Assembly: GCA_947683425.1 (NCBI GenBank)
Contig: CANTUQ010000038.1
Coordinates: 1 to 64,000 of the forward strand
Length of the DNA: 64,000 nucleotides
Direction: 5' to 3'
Origin: Excoecaria cochinchinensis
Lineage: Eukaryota; Streptophyta; Magnoliopsida; Malpighiales; Euphorbiaceae
Both the position numbers and the translations under genes were made by a program. The notes under the pieces were generated by a model. It did no database searches. It was not told the origin of the DNA and saw only the letters and a program-made list of their open reading frames with translations. Below are positions 35,715 through 47,417 of the stretch, piece after piece. Each line of letters opens with the position of its first letter. The first letter of the stretch is position 1.

Positions 35715-36110
35715 TATCAAATAGCAACAGAAATTAGTAATCGAATTTGTTGAATTTTCGTTGCTAATCAAAATTAGCAACCGATAATAGTAACGAAAAA
35801 TTCGGTTGCAATTTTGACAGTGGGTATTTTTTAGCAACCGAATCTGTCTTCTGTTACTAAATTTAGCAACGGAATTCAAATTCTGTTGCTAAATCTAACC
35901 AACATATGTTACGGTGAATTGGTCAATATTACCAACGGAATTGATTTTTTCGTTGCTTAATTAGCAACGGAATATAATTTTCGTTGCTATATTTACCAAC
36001 GGCATAAAAATTTCGGTTGCTATTTTTAGCAACCAAATTTATTTTTCATTGCTAATTATAGTAATTGAATTCTATTTCAATTGCTATATATAGCAACCGA
36101 TTTTCATTTA
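35715..36110. repeat. Left subterminal AGCAACGGAA array of the CACTA element
   Basis: Alternating direct and inverted copies of agcaacgga/tccgttgct-like words every 20-40 bp, several forming hairpins. Confidence 0.85.
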
Positions 36111-36187
36111 CATCCACATTATTTGGTCTAATTCTAGCTCCCCCTGCAAACCCATCTATATTTACTGATGAATATACTTGATTATCC

Positions 36188-36502
36188 CTAGAGGGTGCTA
36201 CAAATTATTGGCTCCTCGTGTTGTGTCCATTCAAAATAATTTGCAACAAACCCTTTTTTAAAAAAATGTAGATGCACTTCATCAGTAGGGAGAAAATGGA
36301 TATGTTTGCATTTTTTACATGGACATATAATTTTTGGACCATCCATATATGCAGACTGCAAACTTGCATATTCAATGAATGATTGAACTCCCTCACCAAA
36401 CTCAAGATTAATGAAACCATCTGGCGTTAATTGTCTATACATCCAAGATCTATCAACATTACTCATGCTTGCGTAACTGTTATTCAAATAAGGTAATTTC
36501 AT
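36188..36502 (-). pseudogene. CACTA transposase-associated domain fragment
   Basis: A 104-codon frame with RSWMYRQLTPDGFINLEF, EGVQSFIEYA and a CPCKKCKH metal-binding-like motif. This is the N-terminal transposase-associated domain found in plant CACTA proteins. In full-length elements it is followed by the TNP2 transposase; here the frame ends at 36188 and is followed only by subterminal repeats. The N-terminal MSNVDRSWMYR start is near 36460; the frame's first ATG is at 36502. Confidence 0.85.
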
Positions 36503-37789
36503 AATCAGATTTATGGATTAAATAAATAGGAAATGGTTATCAATGTATACATGTATGCGTGTAACTCAGCATACATGAAATATTTGGCTCGTTTAATCAT
36601 CTAATAGACACTGCTAACTAATTATCAACCAATTAAAATAAATGCAATCAGTCATGTTGTATTGTTTTTAAAATAGTAGCAATGAAAGTAATATTAAATA
36701 TAAAAAAGTGTACTTGCCATGAACAAAAATAATATTAAATTAAAAAAAAAGAACTAAAACTTAGTACCTTTAGAATGCAAAAAGGGATTGGTCCAAGCAG
36801 CTTCCTCTTCTTTATTGCTCCACAATACTAAACCCAAAATAGCAGCTTCCTCTTCTTTGTTGCTACTGCTGTAATCTGTAATTTTGTTTAATTGATTTTG
36901 CAATAAATTTCAAAACTTAACAAAACAAGTCAGAATTTTCAACAAATAACCCAAATATGTAATTATATAGGCTGAATTTTTATTAGAAAGAAAGCTGGAA
37001 GCCAAAAAATCTAAGAAACCAGCCAGTGAAATAGAGCTATAAAAAAATATCAATCCACTTTGAACCAATGAATGACATGCAATGTACTGATCTAGAGCCT
37101 TAAAATGTTAAAGCATGACATAAAATTAAGTTGCATCGAGGTACTTGGCACTCAACCATAATAACCGAGTTATCCTTTGAAAACTAGTAGCCCGCAGGTC
37201 GAATGGTTTCAGCCTATATACCTTGATACAATAGTGACACAAACAAAATGCAAGGCAGAGTGATTAATGCAATACAAATAGATATGCATCTTGGCATAAG
37301 TGCTGGCATGAATATATATGAAAATGCATTGGCTACCTAACAAATGAGGTTTGATTGAACATTACAAATTCCTCACACGACAGTCCTAACAAAATTAATC
37401 AAAAATTTAATGCTACCTACTTGCAATAGTTCCCAAATCAAGCAAGAATGCAATATTGTAAGAGAATCCTGCACACCCAATTTGAAAGCTCATATAGCAA
37501 CTGAATTCAAATCATACTTAATAATCATCTTAGCCATATTTAACAACCAAATGGAAACATCGATAATCAATAGGTTCATGACTGTCTAATTCTATTTTCA
37601 ACCAATTGAAGATAAAGAAAGTATTGCTCTGTGAAAACTGTGAAGAAAAGAAAAATAAAAAAAAAACTTAAACAATTAAAATTCAAATTCCCCCAAGATT
37701 CCATCAGCAAACCACAAAACTAAAATAATAGTAGGTTATTAAAATAAAAAGATTGTTTTGAAGCCATGCCTGTGAGTTTCCTTCCTCTA

Positions 37790-37821
<32 letters not shown>

Positions 37822-37927
37822 GTTCCGATTTTGCAATTTCACTCTTTAGATAAATCTAGTAAGCTCAGTGCTAATTTTTTAAGTAAAGGAAACTGCATTA
37901 TATTATTTCGCAAGTCAAGAAGCAACA
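36443..37927. repeat. Internal direct duplication of the CACTA element, copy A
   Basis: Starts ccaagatctatcaac and ends gtcaagaagcaaca; repeated at 37946-38865. It contains an (ATT)n microsatellite near 37786-37819. Confidence 0.85.
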
Positions 37928-37945
37928 TTGCCAACTAATTGTCAA

Positions 37946-38865
37946 CCAAGATCTATCAACATTACTCATGCTTGCGTAACTGTTATTCAAATAAGGTAAT
38001 TTCATAATTAGATTTATGGATTAAATAAAGAGAAAAGGTTTATCAATGTATACATGTATGCGCGTAACTCAGCATACATGAAATATTTGGCTATTTTAAT
38101 CATCTAAGAGACACTGCCAACTAATTATCAACCAATTAATATAAATGCAATCAGCCATGTTGTATTGTTTTTAAAATAGTAGCAACGAAAGTAATATTAA
38201 ATATAAAAAAAGTGTACTTGCCATGAACGAAAATAATATTAAATGAAAAAAAACGATCTCAAACTTAGTACCTAGAATGCAAAAAGGGATTGGTCCAAGC
38301 CAAGGAGAAATATAACTGCACAATACTAAACCCAAAATTAATCTTGTTTCATTGATTTTGCAATAAATTTCATAACTTAACAAAATAAGTTAGAATTTTC
38401 AGCAAATAATCGAAATATGCAATTATATAGGCTGAATTTTTATTAGAAAGAAAGCTGGGAGCCAAAAAAGCTAAGAAACTAGCCAGTGAAATAAAGCTAT
38501 AAAAACATACCAATCCACTTTGAACCAATCAATGACATGTAATGTACTGATCTAGAGCCTTAAAATGTTAAAACATGGCATAAAATTAAATTGCATTAAG
38601 GTACGTGGCACTCAATCATGATAACCGAGTTATCCTTTGGAAACCAGTAGCCCGCAGGTCGAATCGTTTCAGCCTATATACCTTGATAATATAGTGACAC
38701 AAATAAAATGCAAGCCAGAGTGATTAATGCAATACAAACAGATAAACATCTTGGCAGAAGTTTCGATTTTGCAATTTCACTCTTTAGATAAATCTAGTAA
38801 GCTCAGTGCTAATTTTTTAAGCAAAGGAAACTGCATTATATTATTTTGCAAGTCAAGAAGCAACA
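37946..38865. repeat. Internal direct duplication of the CACTA element, copy B (deleted)
   Basis: Matches copy A closely but lacks the equivalent of about 37302-37820. Copies A and B are nearly adjacent (18 bp apart). Confidence 0.85.
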
Positions 38866-40532
38866 CATAAGGCAGAAAAAAATAAGATGGATTACTCTTG
38901 ATCGATGCATGAATGAGGAAAATAAGATGGATTTAAATGGTTATCTCAAGGTAATAAATCAGAAAAAAATGCTGATTTCTTTTTCTCTCCTTTTTCTTTT
39001 TTCTTTTGAATGCTTAAATTATGTAGCTCAAATAGTCCCACTAACCACATCAATCAAACCATTAAACATTAGAAAAGTTAAACTTAACAAAGCAATCAAG
39101 ATCTCACCAAATGCCAGAAAATGAATGATTTCAGATTCAAGATCCTAGTGTCCTAAATTTCCCCACATTTTTCCAGCAAGCAAATGCTGTCATTATCCAA
39201 AAAAAAAAAGCAAAGAAAAAGAAAGGACGGAAGTAAACATAAATAGAGTAGAAAGAATAATATCTAACTAAAGCAGCAATTGAAGACCATAAGTTGCACT
39301 CCTAAGCTCCAAATCAAAATGCCAAAAATAACAAATCAAAAAATACAAACATAATTCAATAAATGGAAATAAATTAAACAAAGCAAATTTAAATATTCTA
39401 CCAGTTCAAACACATGTCAATTCTTTTACTATCTATTGAACAATTCGGTCTTCGTATACCAGGACAGTGTGAAAAGAAAAGACTAACCTGATATGTCCAC
39501 TGATGTGAGGAGAGATCAACAGTACTGTTATTGTTCCCCTTTAGCTTTACAGGATATAAAACTGTCATCAATTAACAATCATATCAAAAATGATCTGAAG
39601 ATTGGATACTTGTTCATCCAACAAACATCGTCTCAATCAAAGAGAAAGCGATACCTGAACATGAAACAAACAATCAATATTCTTTATGATTGCTTACAAA
39701 AATTTGTAACCAGGAGGGACGAACCTGAAGTCCAACTGTCAAACTTAGGAGATCAATAGTGTTCTTCCTAATCAATCAATTTTCACTCCCTGCACCAAGC
39801 AATTTTGTTGTTTATTGCAGCTGTTCAAACCAAAACTATAAATAGACAATACAAGAACTCTTTAGAACAAGTTCAAAAGACAAAAATGCAAAGATGGCAT
39901 AAACTAAAATTCAACTACAAGCCTACGAATCATCCAACTACAACACTAAAAAAATGGAGTTTATATACGTCAAAGATGGATGATCATAATAATAATTTTA
40001 AACATAATTCCTCCACAAGACAGGATAATAAACTAGAAGCTTAATCAAATGAGATTTAGAAACGCAATCAACAAATAGGTTCAGATGGATATTTTTGTAT
40101 TATAAGCGACATCAAACAACAAAATATGTTCTTCGTAAGGGCACATTAGTCTCAACGTTCTCCCTAGATTGATCACAATCTGGAACACTGATAAATTCAT
40201 TATCTTCAACAGATTCAAGAGTAGAATTTTCAATTTGCAAGTCCATAAATACTGGATTGGTCTTTTTGGTTCAAGATCAAGAACAATAAACTATCATTCC
40301 AGCAGTGTCTTGTACCAATCATTCCACAATCTGGCACAAAATAATTTTTTTTAAAAAAATTATAGAGATCATGTAAACTGTAATTGAATCATTTCCTTGC
40401 ATCAGAGCCAATTCAAGTATATTGCATATACAAGTTCATTATGAAACAATCCCATCATTAACATGAAGAAACTGGATAAAGTATGAGCAAAATTGTAGTG
40501 AATGAAATCTATGATGTGAAGAATGGAGCCAG
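38866..40532. other. CACTA interior without recognised coding sequence
   Basis: AT-rich DNA. Reading frames at 39493-39759 and 39805-40044 show no domain signature. Confidence 0.5.
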
Positions 40533-41291
40533 CATTACAAAAAAATAGCGATTTAGCGACTAACGAAATGTAGTCGCTAATTTGCGACTAAATTAGAATT
40601 TAGTCACAAAATCATATTTTTTTGATATGAATAGCAATTTAGCGACTGAATATAAAAATTAGTCGCTAAAAATCGCGCATTTTTTGCGACTAATTTAGCA
40701 ATAAAAAATTTAGTTGCTAAATATTAGCGACTAAATTTTAGTTGCTAAACAGAACAAAAAACATTGCGACCAAATAGCAACTGAAAATACAGTCGCTATA
40801 TATCTCATATATATATATATATATATATATAGATCCTGCTGTTCGTCATCGCCGACGAGGAGATAGGAGTTGTGGAACCATCACGTACTGTGGCCCTCAC
40901 ACCCGATCCACCTTTGCCCCCTTGCACGTCTCAGTTACTGGCGCCCTGCAGATCTGTATATTGAAAATTATAATAAAAAGTTAAATTGAAAATAATATTG
41001 AAAAATATAATATTTTTAGCGACGAAATAGAGACGGATTTTTCATCGCTAATAAATTTTTTAAAATTTATGGTGGCTAATTTTAGAGGTTATTTAGCGAT
41101 AAAATTTTATTTTTAACGACGAAATTTGCCGTCACTATTTTTAGCGACGGTTTAACGTTTTAGTCGCAAAATTTCTTGCGACGGTACAAATAATGATGGT
41201 TAGTCGTCGCGTCACTAAAAGTAATTAACGATTGAAATAACCCTTTTAGCGACGGAAATGTCCCTCGTTAATTCACTATTTTTTTGTAGTG
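40533..41291. mobile_element. Small non-autonomous CACTA-like element nested in the larger CACTA
   Basis: The ends are CATTACAAAAAAATAG and CACTACAAAAAAATAG (inverted), flanked by a 3-bp CAG duplication (40530-40532 and 41292-41294). Inside are many ttagcgact/agtcgctaa words in both orientations and a (TA)n run near 40806-40832. No coding sequence is seen. It belongs to a different CACTA family from its host, whose ends use AGCAACGGAA. Confidence 0.88.
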
Positions 41292-41294
41292 CAG

Positions 41295-42339
41295 GGAAGG
41301 AAAATGATGCTGGCTTAGTGAACATCCGCAAATAGATTCAAACCGGATTAGAGTATAAAGCAATATAATCACAACACAAGGGACCTAAATTAATTTATTT
41401 AACCTCCTAACCCAAAAAGAAATTTTGAAGATAATAAATACAAGTAATCCCAAAAAATAAAAAAATGCAGGTGAATATTCTCTAAAATAAATTAATGAGA
41501 AAACAGAGTAACAAACCAACCAACCAAATATATAAATAAAAAGACTTGAACTTAAAGATCTCTAACAAACTATTATTCGGAAAGAGATTTAATAGACAAG
41601 CAATTATATGAAGAAAACGGCTTAAAATCGGAGCTATTGAATAAAATGGGCTTAAACTGAAAGATTTGTAAAAGGCTATCCACGCCTACGTCAAAATGAA
41701 ATCAAAAGGTTTTATAATCGAGCCAAATAACAAAAAGATATAAATAATTTCAAAGTCTGAAAATCTGATTACCTATTTCACAAGTTCCTAAAGGCTAAAA
41801 ACATCAAAAGAAAATTATAAACCAAACAACGAAGAAAAATAAAAGTAGAATACAGGTTTAACTGTCATTTTACCGAGAAGAAGATAAAGGCTCGAAGGAG
41901 ACAAAAAAAACAAGTTGGTTCTGGATCTGTTGGCGGTCGCCGGAGTGTGGCCAAAGATAAGAGGAAACTGGTCGTTAATTTGGGATGCGAGGAAACCGAA
42001 AATTATCACTCAGGCGTTCAAACGGTCACTGGAATGGCGAAAAAGGCGGCGGAGACTGAAGAACCAAAACTTTTCCGATCTACCTTACCGTTGCGTGTGT
42101 TTATCGATTTTTGGTGTTTATGGGTTTCGCTCGGAGCGGGGAAGACGATGGTGCCTTCACCATCCCTAGAATTCGCCAGAAGATGACTGGGAATACGATG
42201 AAAAACGCGGCTATCTATTCATTCGGCAGCAGAACAAAAGAATGATGGTGAAGAAGAGGAGATCCTGAAGGCAGACAGCGAGGCAAGGAGAGAAATAAAA
42301 TGCAGTATTTGTACCTAGAACAAATTAAAAAATACCAGC
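41295..42339. other. CACTA interior, probable 5' region of the lost transposase unit
   Basis: AT-rich DNA with a more GC-balanced block at 41930-42260. Overlapping frames at 41915-42186 give basic peptides without known motifs. By position it should be the promoter/leader side of the minus-strand transposase gene. Confidence 0.35.
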
Positions 42340-43320
42340 GAAATAACTATTCGGTTGCTATTTTAGCAATGAAAACCTAATTTCATTGGTATTTTTGTTC
42401 CAAAATTTTCCATATCCTTGGGACCAAAAATACCAATCTACATGTTGGTTGTTTAAAGATATGCCAAAATTGCTTTTTTCTTGTCCACTTTGTAGGAGCT
42501 GTCCTTGGGACCAAAAATACCATCGGAATATAATTTTCCTTGCTAAAATGGCAACTGAATACTGTTTTGGTTGCTATTTTAACAACGGACACAAAATTTC
42601 GTTGGTATTTTTAGTCCCAAAATTTTTTCACATCTTTGAGACCAAAAACACCAACGGAATTTAATTTTCGTTGTTAAAATTGCAACCAAATATATTTTCG
42701 GTTACTATTTTAGTAACGGAAAAATAATTCCGTCAGTATTTTTGGTTCCAAAATTTTTCCTCCTCCTAGAGACCAAAAATACCAACGAAATTATTTTTCC
42801 GTTGCTAAAATAATAACAGAATATATATTCTGTTATTATTTTAGCAACGGAAAAATAATTCCGTTGGTATTTTTGGTCCCAAAATTTTTTCGCCTCTTTG
42901 GGACCAAAAATACCAAAGGAATTATTTTTTCTTTGCTAAATTAACAACCGAATGACGTTTCCATTACTATTTTAGAACCAAATTTTTTTAACGCTGGTTA
43001 TTTAGCAACGGAAACTAGATTCCGTTGTTAATTTAGCAACGAAAATTTTTTCCGTTGCTATTTTTCGTTCCTAAATTTTTTTGCCATCTGTTGGCGCCTT
43101 ATTTCGCAACAGTATATTTATTCCGTTACTAATTTTCGTTGCTAAATTTTGGTGCTAAAAATTTCATCCACTTTTAGCAACGAAAAATAACAAAATATAT
43201 TTTCGTTGCTAAATCTGCAAAATTTAACCGATTTTAACAATGGAAAATCATTTCCGTTGTTAGCAACGGAATTTAACAACGGAATAAATTCCGTTGCTAT
43301 TTTTTCGTTGCTATTTTCAC
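42340..43320. repeat. Right subterminal AGCAACGGAA array of the CACTA element
   Basis: About 1 kb of alternating tagcaacggaa and ttccgttgct words, mixed with tggtattttt(g/a)gtcccaaaa and its complement, spaced regularly. The right array is over twice as long as the left. Confidence 0.85.
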
Positions 43321-43334
43321 ATTTTCGTCTAGTG

Positions 43335-43553
43335 TAAAATAAAGTAACAACAAGAGCCAACTACAAGAACAGCCAACAATCTGCTCTTCCTTTTCCTTTA
43401 CGCCCCTTCACGCCTAATACAAGACAATTCTTCACATACCCCCCTCCTCTCACAAAATCGATTATTTATTCCTAACTGAATTTTGTCAGCTCACCCTTCA
43501 TCTCGTATCCCGTTTTCTTTTTGGGTCTCCTGGAGTAGACTCTCCAAACAATG
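43335..43553 (-). repeat. Inverted gypsy LTR, 5' part (continuation of 35544-35700)
   Basis: On the minus strand it matches the first part of the LTR (tttggagagtc, gaaaacgggatacgagatg, aataatcgattttgtgagag, gttggctgttc). After removing the CACTA element and one TAA the two halves rejoin in the LTR's own sequence. It lacks about the first 50 LTR bases; at 43553 the sequence changes to an unrelated repeat. Confidence 0.85.
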
Positions 43554-46084
43554 GTGTGTGACGCGAGCCGGAACCAGCAAGGCCCTCTTTGAGCACGCCT
43601 TTTGGGGCTCGAGAGATTAGTTCGCGTCTTTTTGATCTTGGGCATTATGAGTCATCTTGTATGCCTCATTTCCAATAGAATATTGGAAGAGAGGATCTAG
43701 ACCCACAACGCCTTTAGGCACCTTTAAGGTATTTTTGAGTCGCCACCCAGTTTACAAGAAACCGAGAAAAGTCTCTAACCTCTATTGGTCTAAACCAGAG
43801 ATGGTGTCTAAAACTTCACTCTTATTGATGACTTAAGTTAATAAATGAGTTTTTAACAAATCAAAATTTCATCTCTCATCTCTCATCTCACGCGATAATG
43901 CAATAAATTTAAAGTGCATTCATTCACATAGGAAAGCGATAAATAAAACAGTAAATAAATAAATTACAAAATACAAATTGGGACAGAACAATCCCCCAAA
44001 ATAAATAATAAATAAAAGGAAATGGGACAGAATAATCTCCCAAAATAAGAAAATAGAAACAAACAAATAAATAAACGCATAAAGGGAATTAAAATGCAAC
44101 ATACATAAATCGGGTTATTCATTAAATTTTAAGAACATTGGTTCCTATTAATTAACTTAAAAATTAGAAAACCATTTTTGGGGTATTGATTAATGAAAAC
44201 CGCGATAAGTGATCCCATTTTATGAAAACTAGTTCTCCATTTGAAAGCGTAATTTTTATTGGTTAAAATAGGACATTGGTTCATTTTATTAACAAAAATC
44301 CCAAATTATTAATTATCTAAAAAAACGTGATTTTCTGTAATGCGGATAATTAAAATATATTTTACATACCACATAAATTAAAAATAAGACAATATACAGA
44401 AAATATAATGAAAATGCAAACCCCAAAATTTGGATGATTTTTAATATCCCGGTCCGAGCATGCGTGTAACTCGCACAATCATACAAGCATTTAAGCCATA
44501 AAATAAATAAACGAAGTAAAATATTAGTAAAGTAAATTAAATAATTGATATAATATAAATAAATAAACTAAAATTAGCTTAATAAAATAACTAATTAAAG
44601 TGATTAATAAATTAATCAAATAATAATAAGAAAGATGTCAACAACACTAAGAAATATATTAATAAAATAAGATTAATAATAACATTTAAAACCTATTAAT
44701 ATGAAATGTTAAATATAATTAGGCTAGATAAATAATAATAGTAAATTGAAATAAAATAAAATAATAAAACAAAAGAGGACAAAATAATAATAAAGAATGA
44801 AAATTAAAGTAAAATAAGTTAAAGCATCACATGAATAAACAGTGAAAGCATAAAATAACTAAATAGCTAAGCATAAAAGACAAAAAGTGGACAAAGTGAT
44901 GAAATTACAATGCAAATAAATAGAAATGTAAAAGATGGAAATGAGAAAAACTAAGTGCATGACTCGTGCATCTTTGCACGAGTCACGTGAGAAGAGCACG
45001 ACTCGTGCACTACCTACACGACACGGACAAAGAGGGTAGGCGAGCTAGGCAAGGGAAATGATGCACGACTCGGACGAAAAGACATGACTCAGACAGATAT
45101 TCATGACACAGACAAAGAGAGTAGAGGAGGATGGAATGGCGCACGACTCGGACGAAATGACACGACTCGGACAGACATTCACGACACGAACAGAGAAGCA
45201 AAGACACGACTCAGACAAAATGAAGGCACGAACCAGACAATCAGAAAACAGGGGCAAACAGAGGAACACTAACAGCTTAAGAACATGATAATAAATCCTT
45301 AAAAACATGCACGATAAAGCAACAAACATGCTTACTTAATCATGACAAATATATAGAGTTCACATCTGACGACAAACAACAACATACGTACTATATACAG
45401 ATTAATGAGATTAAACGATAAAGAACAGAGTATGCACAACAAAAAGAGAACAATAGGTAAAGCCAAACGAGAAAAGAGAAAGAAAAAAGGAAAAGAGAGA
45501 AAGAAAAGAAAGTTTACCCGGTATTTACCCTCAGAATGATCTTTGATCAGCAAAAGATGAAATTCTGGCTTCTTAGATTCAAGAACAAACTCTCAGTGTT
45601 TTTTTAAAAATCGAAAATCCTTTTTCTCTTAAAACTTTTTTTTCTCTGTGTTTTTTTTTTCTTTTTTTTTTCGTTCTCCTCTTTCAATAATGCTCTCCCC
45701 TCTCAGTTTCAATTCTTTCTTTTTTATGTTTTTAGACAGACTTGATGGTTTCCCATCAAATCTACTGTAAACCCATAGTTTCTCACCAAAACTCTGAAAA
45801 AAGAAGAAAAGGAGCCGTTGGGCGCGTGAGCGAGGGGCAGCTGAGCCTCTCTACTTAAAGTGAGTCTGGGCCTCACATTAGTGAGATGGGCCTCACGTGA
45901 GATGGGTCTCACTGCCCAGGCCAAAAAAATATTTTTCATTTTTTTTTTAAAACAAAGAAAAAAATATATATTTTTTCGAAAAAACCATCACTTCGATTTG
46001 TCTCTTGCCCGCGAACAGACATCATTTTCATCATTGAGTAACTTTGGTTTGGTCTGCTTTAGGAGCTGGTGTTTATATGGGAGC
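43554..46084. repeat. Unclassified repeat (gagtcgccaccc type) with minisatellite
   Basis: Begins right at the truncated LTR with gtgtgacgcgagccgg. It contains gagtcgccacccagttt and gaaaccgagaaaagtctctaacc, phrases that look like high-copy plant repeat DNA, but I cannot assign a class. Very AT-rich from 43900 to 44940. A perfect 11-bp-stem hairpin lies at 44960-44985 (tgactcgtgca, loop TCTT). It is followed by a degenerate minisatellite at 44990-45240 built on acgactcggac and gacacggacaaagag. CT/A-rich tracts lie at 45480-45720. No coding sequence is recognised. Confidence 0.5.
44990..45240. repeat. Degenerate minisatellite based on cacgactcggac
   Basis: About three diverged units of roughly 80 bp, each with (c)acgactcggacgaaa and gacagatattcatgacac-like parts. 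Confidence 0.7.
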
Positions 46085-46287
46085 TTGAGCCTCTTCTTTG
46101 TTGGCCTCTTCTTTATCAGACCCATAGAGTAAGATTGAAAATTTGCACTCATACCGCAGCTCAATTCATCCCAATTTTAGAAATAATTTTGAAAACCCTC
46201 CAATTTTATAAATATTTTTGCCAAAAATATTATTTATATCTTTGTCCGTTAATCATACCAGAAAAATTTGAGGAAAATTATGTAGGA
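46085..46287 (-). repeat. Dispersed repeat copy B (inverted relative to 30045-30215)
   Basis: Contains gagcctcttctttgttggcctcttctttat, the reverse complement of the LTR start phrase at 30167, and caattttataaatatttttgcc, matching 30060-30085. The MULE sits in this repeat at 46288. Confidence 0.6.
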
Positions 46288-46385
46288 TCTTAAAAGGGGG
46301 CTTTTTTTTATTAATAATGTGTTTTGGCAAATTTATTAGGAAAATGGGGTGAGTCCGAAACTAATTGGGAGGTTAGGGTGATGTG

Positions 46386-46590
46386 ACGATTCCGCAATGT
46401 CTGATTGCGGAATCAGTCACTGCGGAACTCTGATTTCGCAAAAAGCTATTGCGAAATCAGAGGAATCAAGTCTGATTCCGCAATAACTTTTTGCAAAATT
46501 AGACACTGATTCCGCAACAAGACAGTGCAGAATCAGTGACTGATTCCGTACTGTGTTGCTGCGGAATCAGTAAAGGGGATTCCGCTCTCC
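46386..46590. repeat. Left subterminal cluster of CTGATTCCGCA hairpins
   Basis: 46388-46414 is an 11-bp perfect stem with loop GTCTG; 46428-46462 is a 14-bp perfect stem with a 7-base loop (ctctgatttcgcaa arms). Further imperfect hairpins with cactgattccgca arms follow to 46580. A TATA-like ctatatataa at 46603-46612 follows, possibly the transposase promoter. Confidence 0.85.
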
Positions 46591-47032
46591 TCCTCTCCCT
46601 TTCTATATATAATCAGTCCTGTGAAACGATGGTGCATACTGGCTGTTAGAAAAAATTATACCCAGAGTGTGGAGAGTGTTTTGAGGATAGAACAAAAAAA
46701 ATTGAGCTATTGATTTGTTATTAAAAAAAATTGTGCCGGTAGTTTTAATAGTGGGTAATTTATTTATATTTAAATATTTATTATTTGATATTTATGCATG
46801 GATTAGACCGAAATTAAAATATTTTATGTAATTATATACGTATTTTCAGATATTTATTGAACCAGAAAGTGAAAAAATAAAAAATAGCACTCAAATTCTG
46901 CTCAACAAAACAAGGTAAGTTGATGTGTATTTTTATATTTTTTGTTCTCATAAATTAAATCGGGTAAAAAAATTTGAGACGATGCACTGTTAGGCATAGA
47001 AATTTGAAAATTTGAATTAAATGATAATAGGC

Positions 47033-47416
47033 GAAAAAAATTTAATCATAAAAAATGACACGATAAATAAGTATGTAGAATAAAATATAATTTGTGATGT
47101 AATATTTATTGTTTTGAATTTTATACGTTAGATAGTGTACACATACTTAGTACCGAAAGGCAAAAAAATTTAATCGTAAAAAATGACACGATAAATAAAT
47201 ATGGAGAAAAAAATATAATTTGTGATGTAATATTTATTGTTTTGAATTTTATACGTTAGATGGTGTACACATACTTAGTACCGAAAGGCAAAAAAATTTA
47301 ATCGTAATAAATGACACGATAAATAAATATGTACAATAAAATATAATTTGTGATGTAATATTTATTGTTTTGAATTTTATACGTTAGATGGTGTACACAT
47401 ACTTAGTACCGAGAGC
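47033..47416. repeat. Three tandem copies of a 128-bp unit
   Basis: Units end at 47160, 47288 and 47416, each with tttaatcgtaa, atgacacgataaataa, tgtgatgtaatatttattg and gtgtacacatacttagtaccga. Differences between copies are few. The last unit runs into the reading frame at 47418. Confidence 0.9.
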
Positions 47417-47417
47417 C

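Larger units (their letters stand above)
35701..43334 (-). mobile_element. CACTA (En/Spm) DNA transposon, 7.6 kb, deletion derivative
   Basis: The ends are inverted: CATTACAAGAAAAT on the left and CACTAGACGAAAAT (reverse complement of the right end). A 3-bp target duplication TAA flanks them (35698-35700 and 43335-43337). Both ends carry arrays of AGCAACGGAA motifs in both orientations (35715-36110 and about 42340-43320), like the subterminal transposase-binding arrays of CACTA elements. Only a transposase-associated domain fragment (36188-36502, minus) is recognisable; the TNP2-type transposase core is missing. The interior holds a 1.5-kb direct duplication and a nested small CACTA-like element. 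Confidence 0.9.

Noticed and set aside
36188..36502. Independent host gene with a CPCKKC motif
   Set aside because: The sequence is the transposase-associated domain of CACTA elements and lies within mapped CACTA borders.
41915..42186. Two overlapping basic frames as a real protein
   Set aside because: Two different frames of similar length over the same DNA, no known motif, inside the CACTA element.
45010..45329. Cys/Ser/Val-rich minus-strand frames
   Set aside because: They are translations of the cacgactcggac minisatellite.
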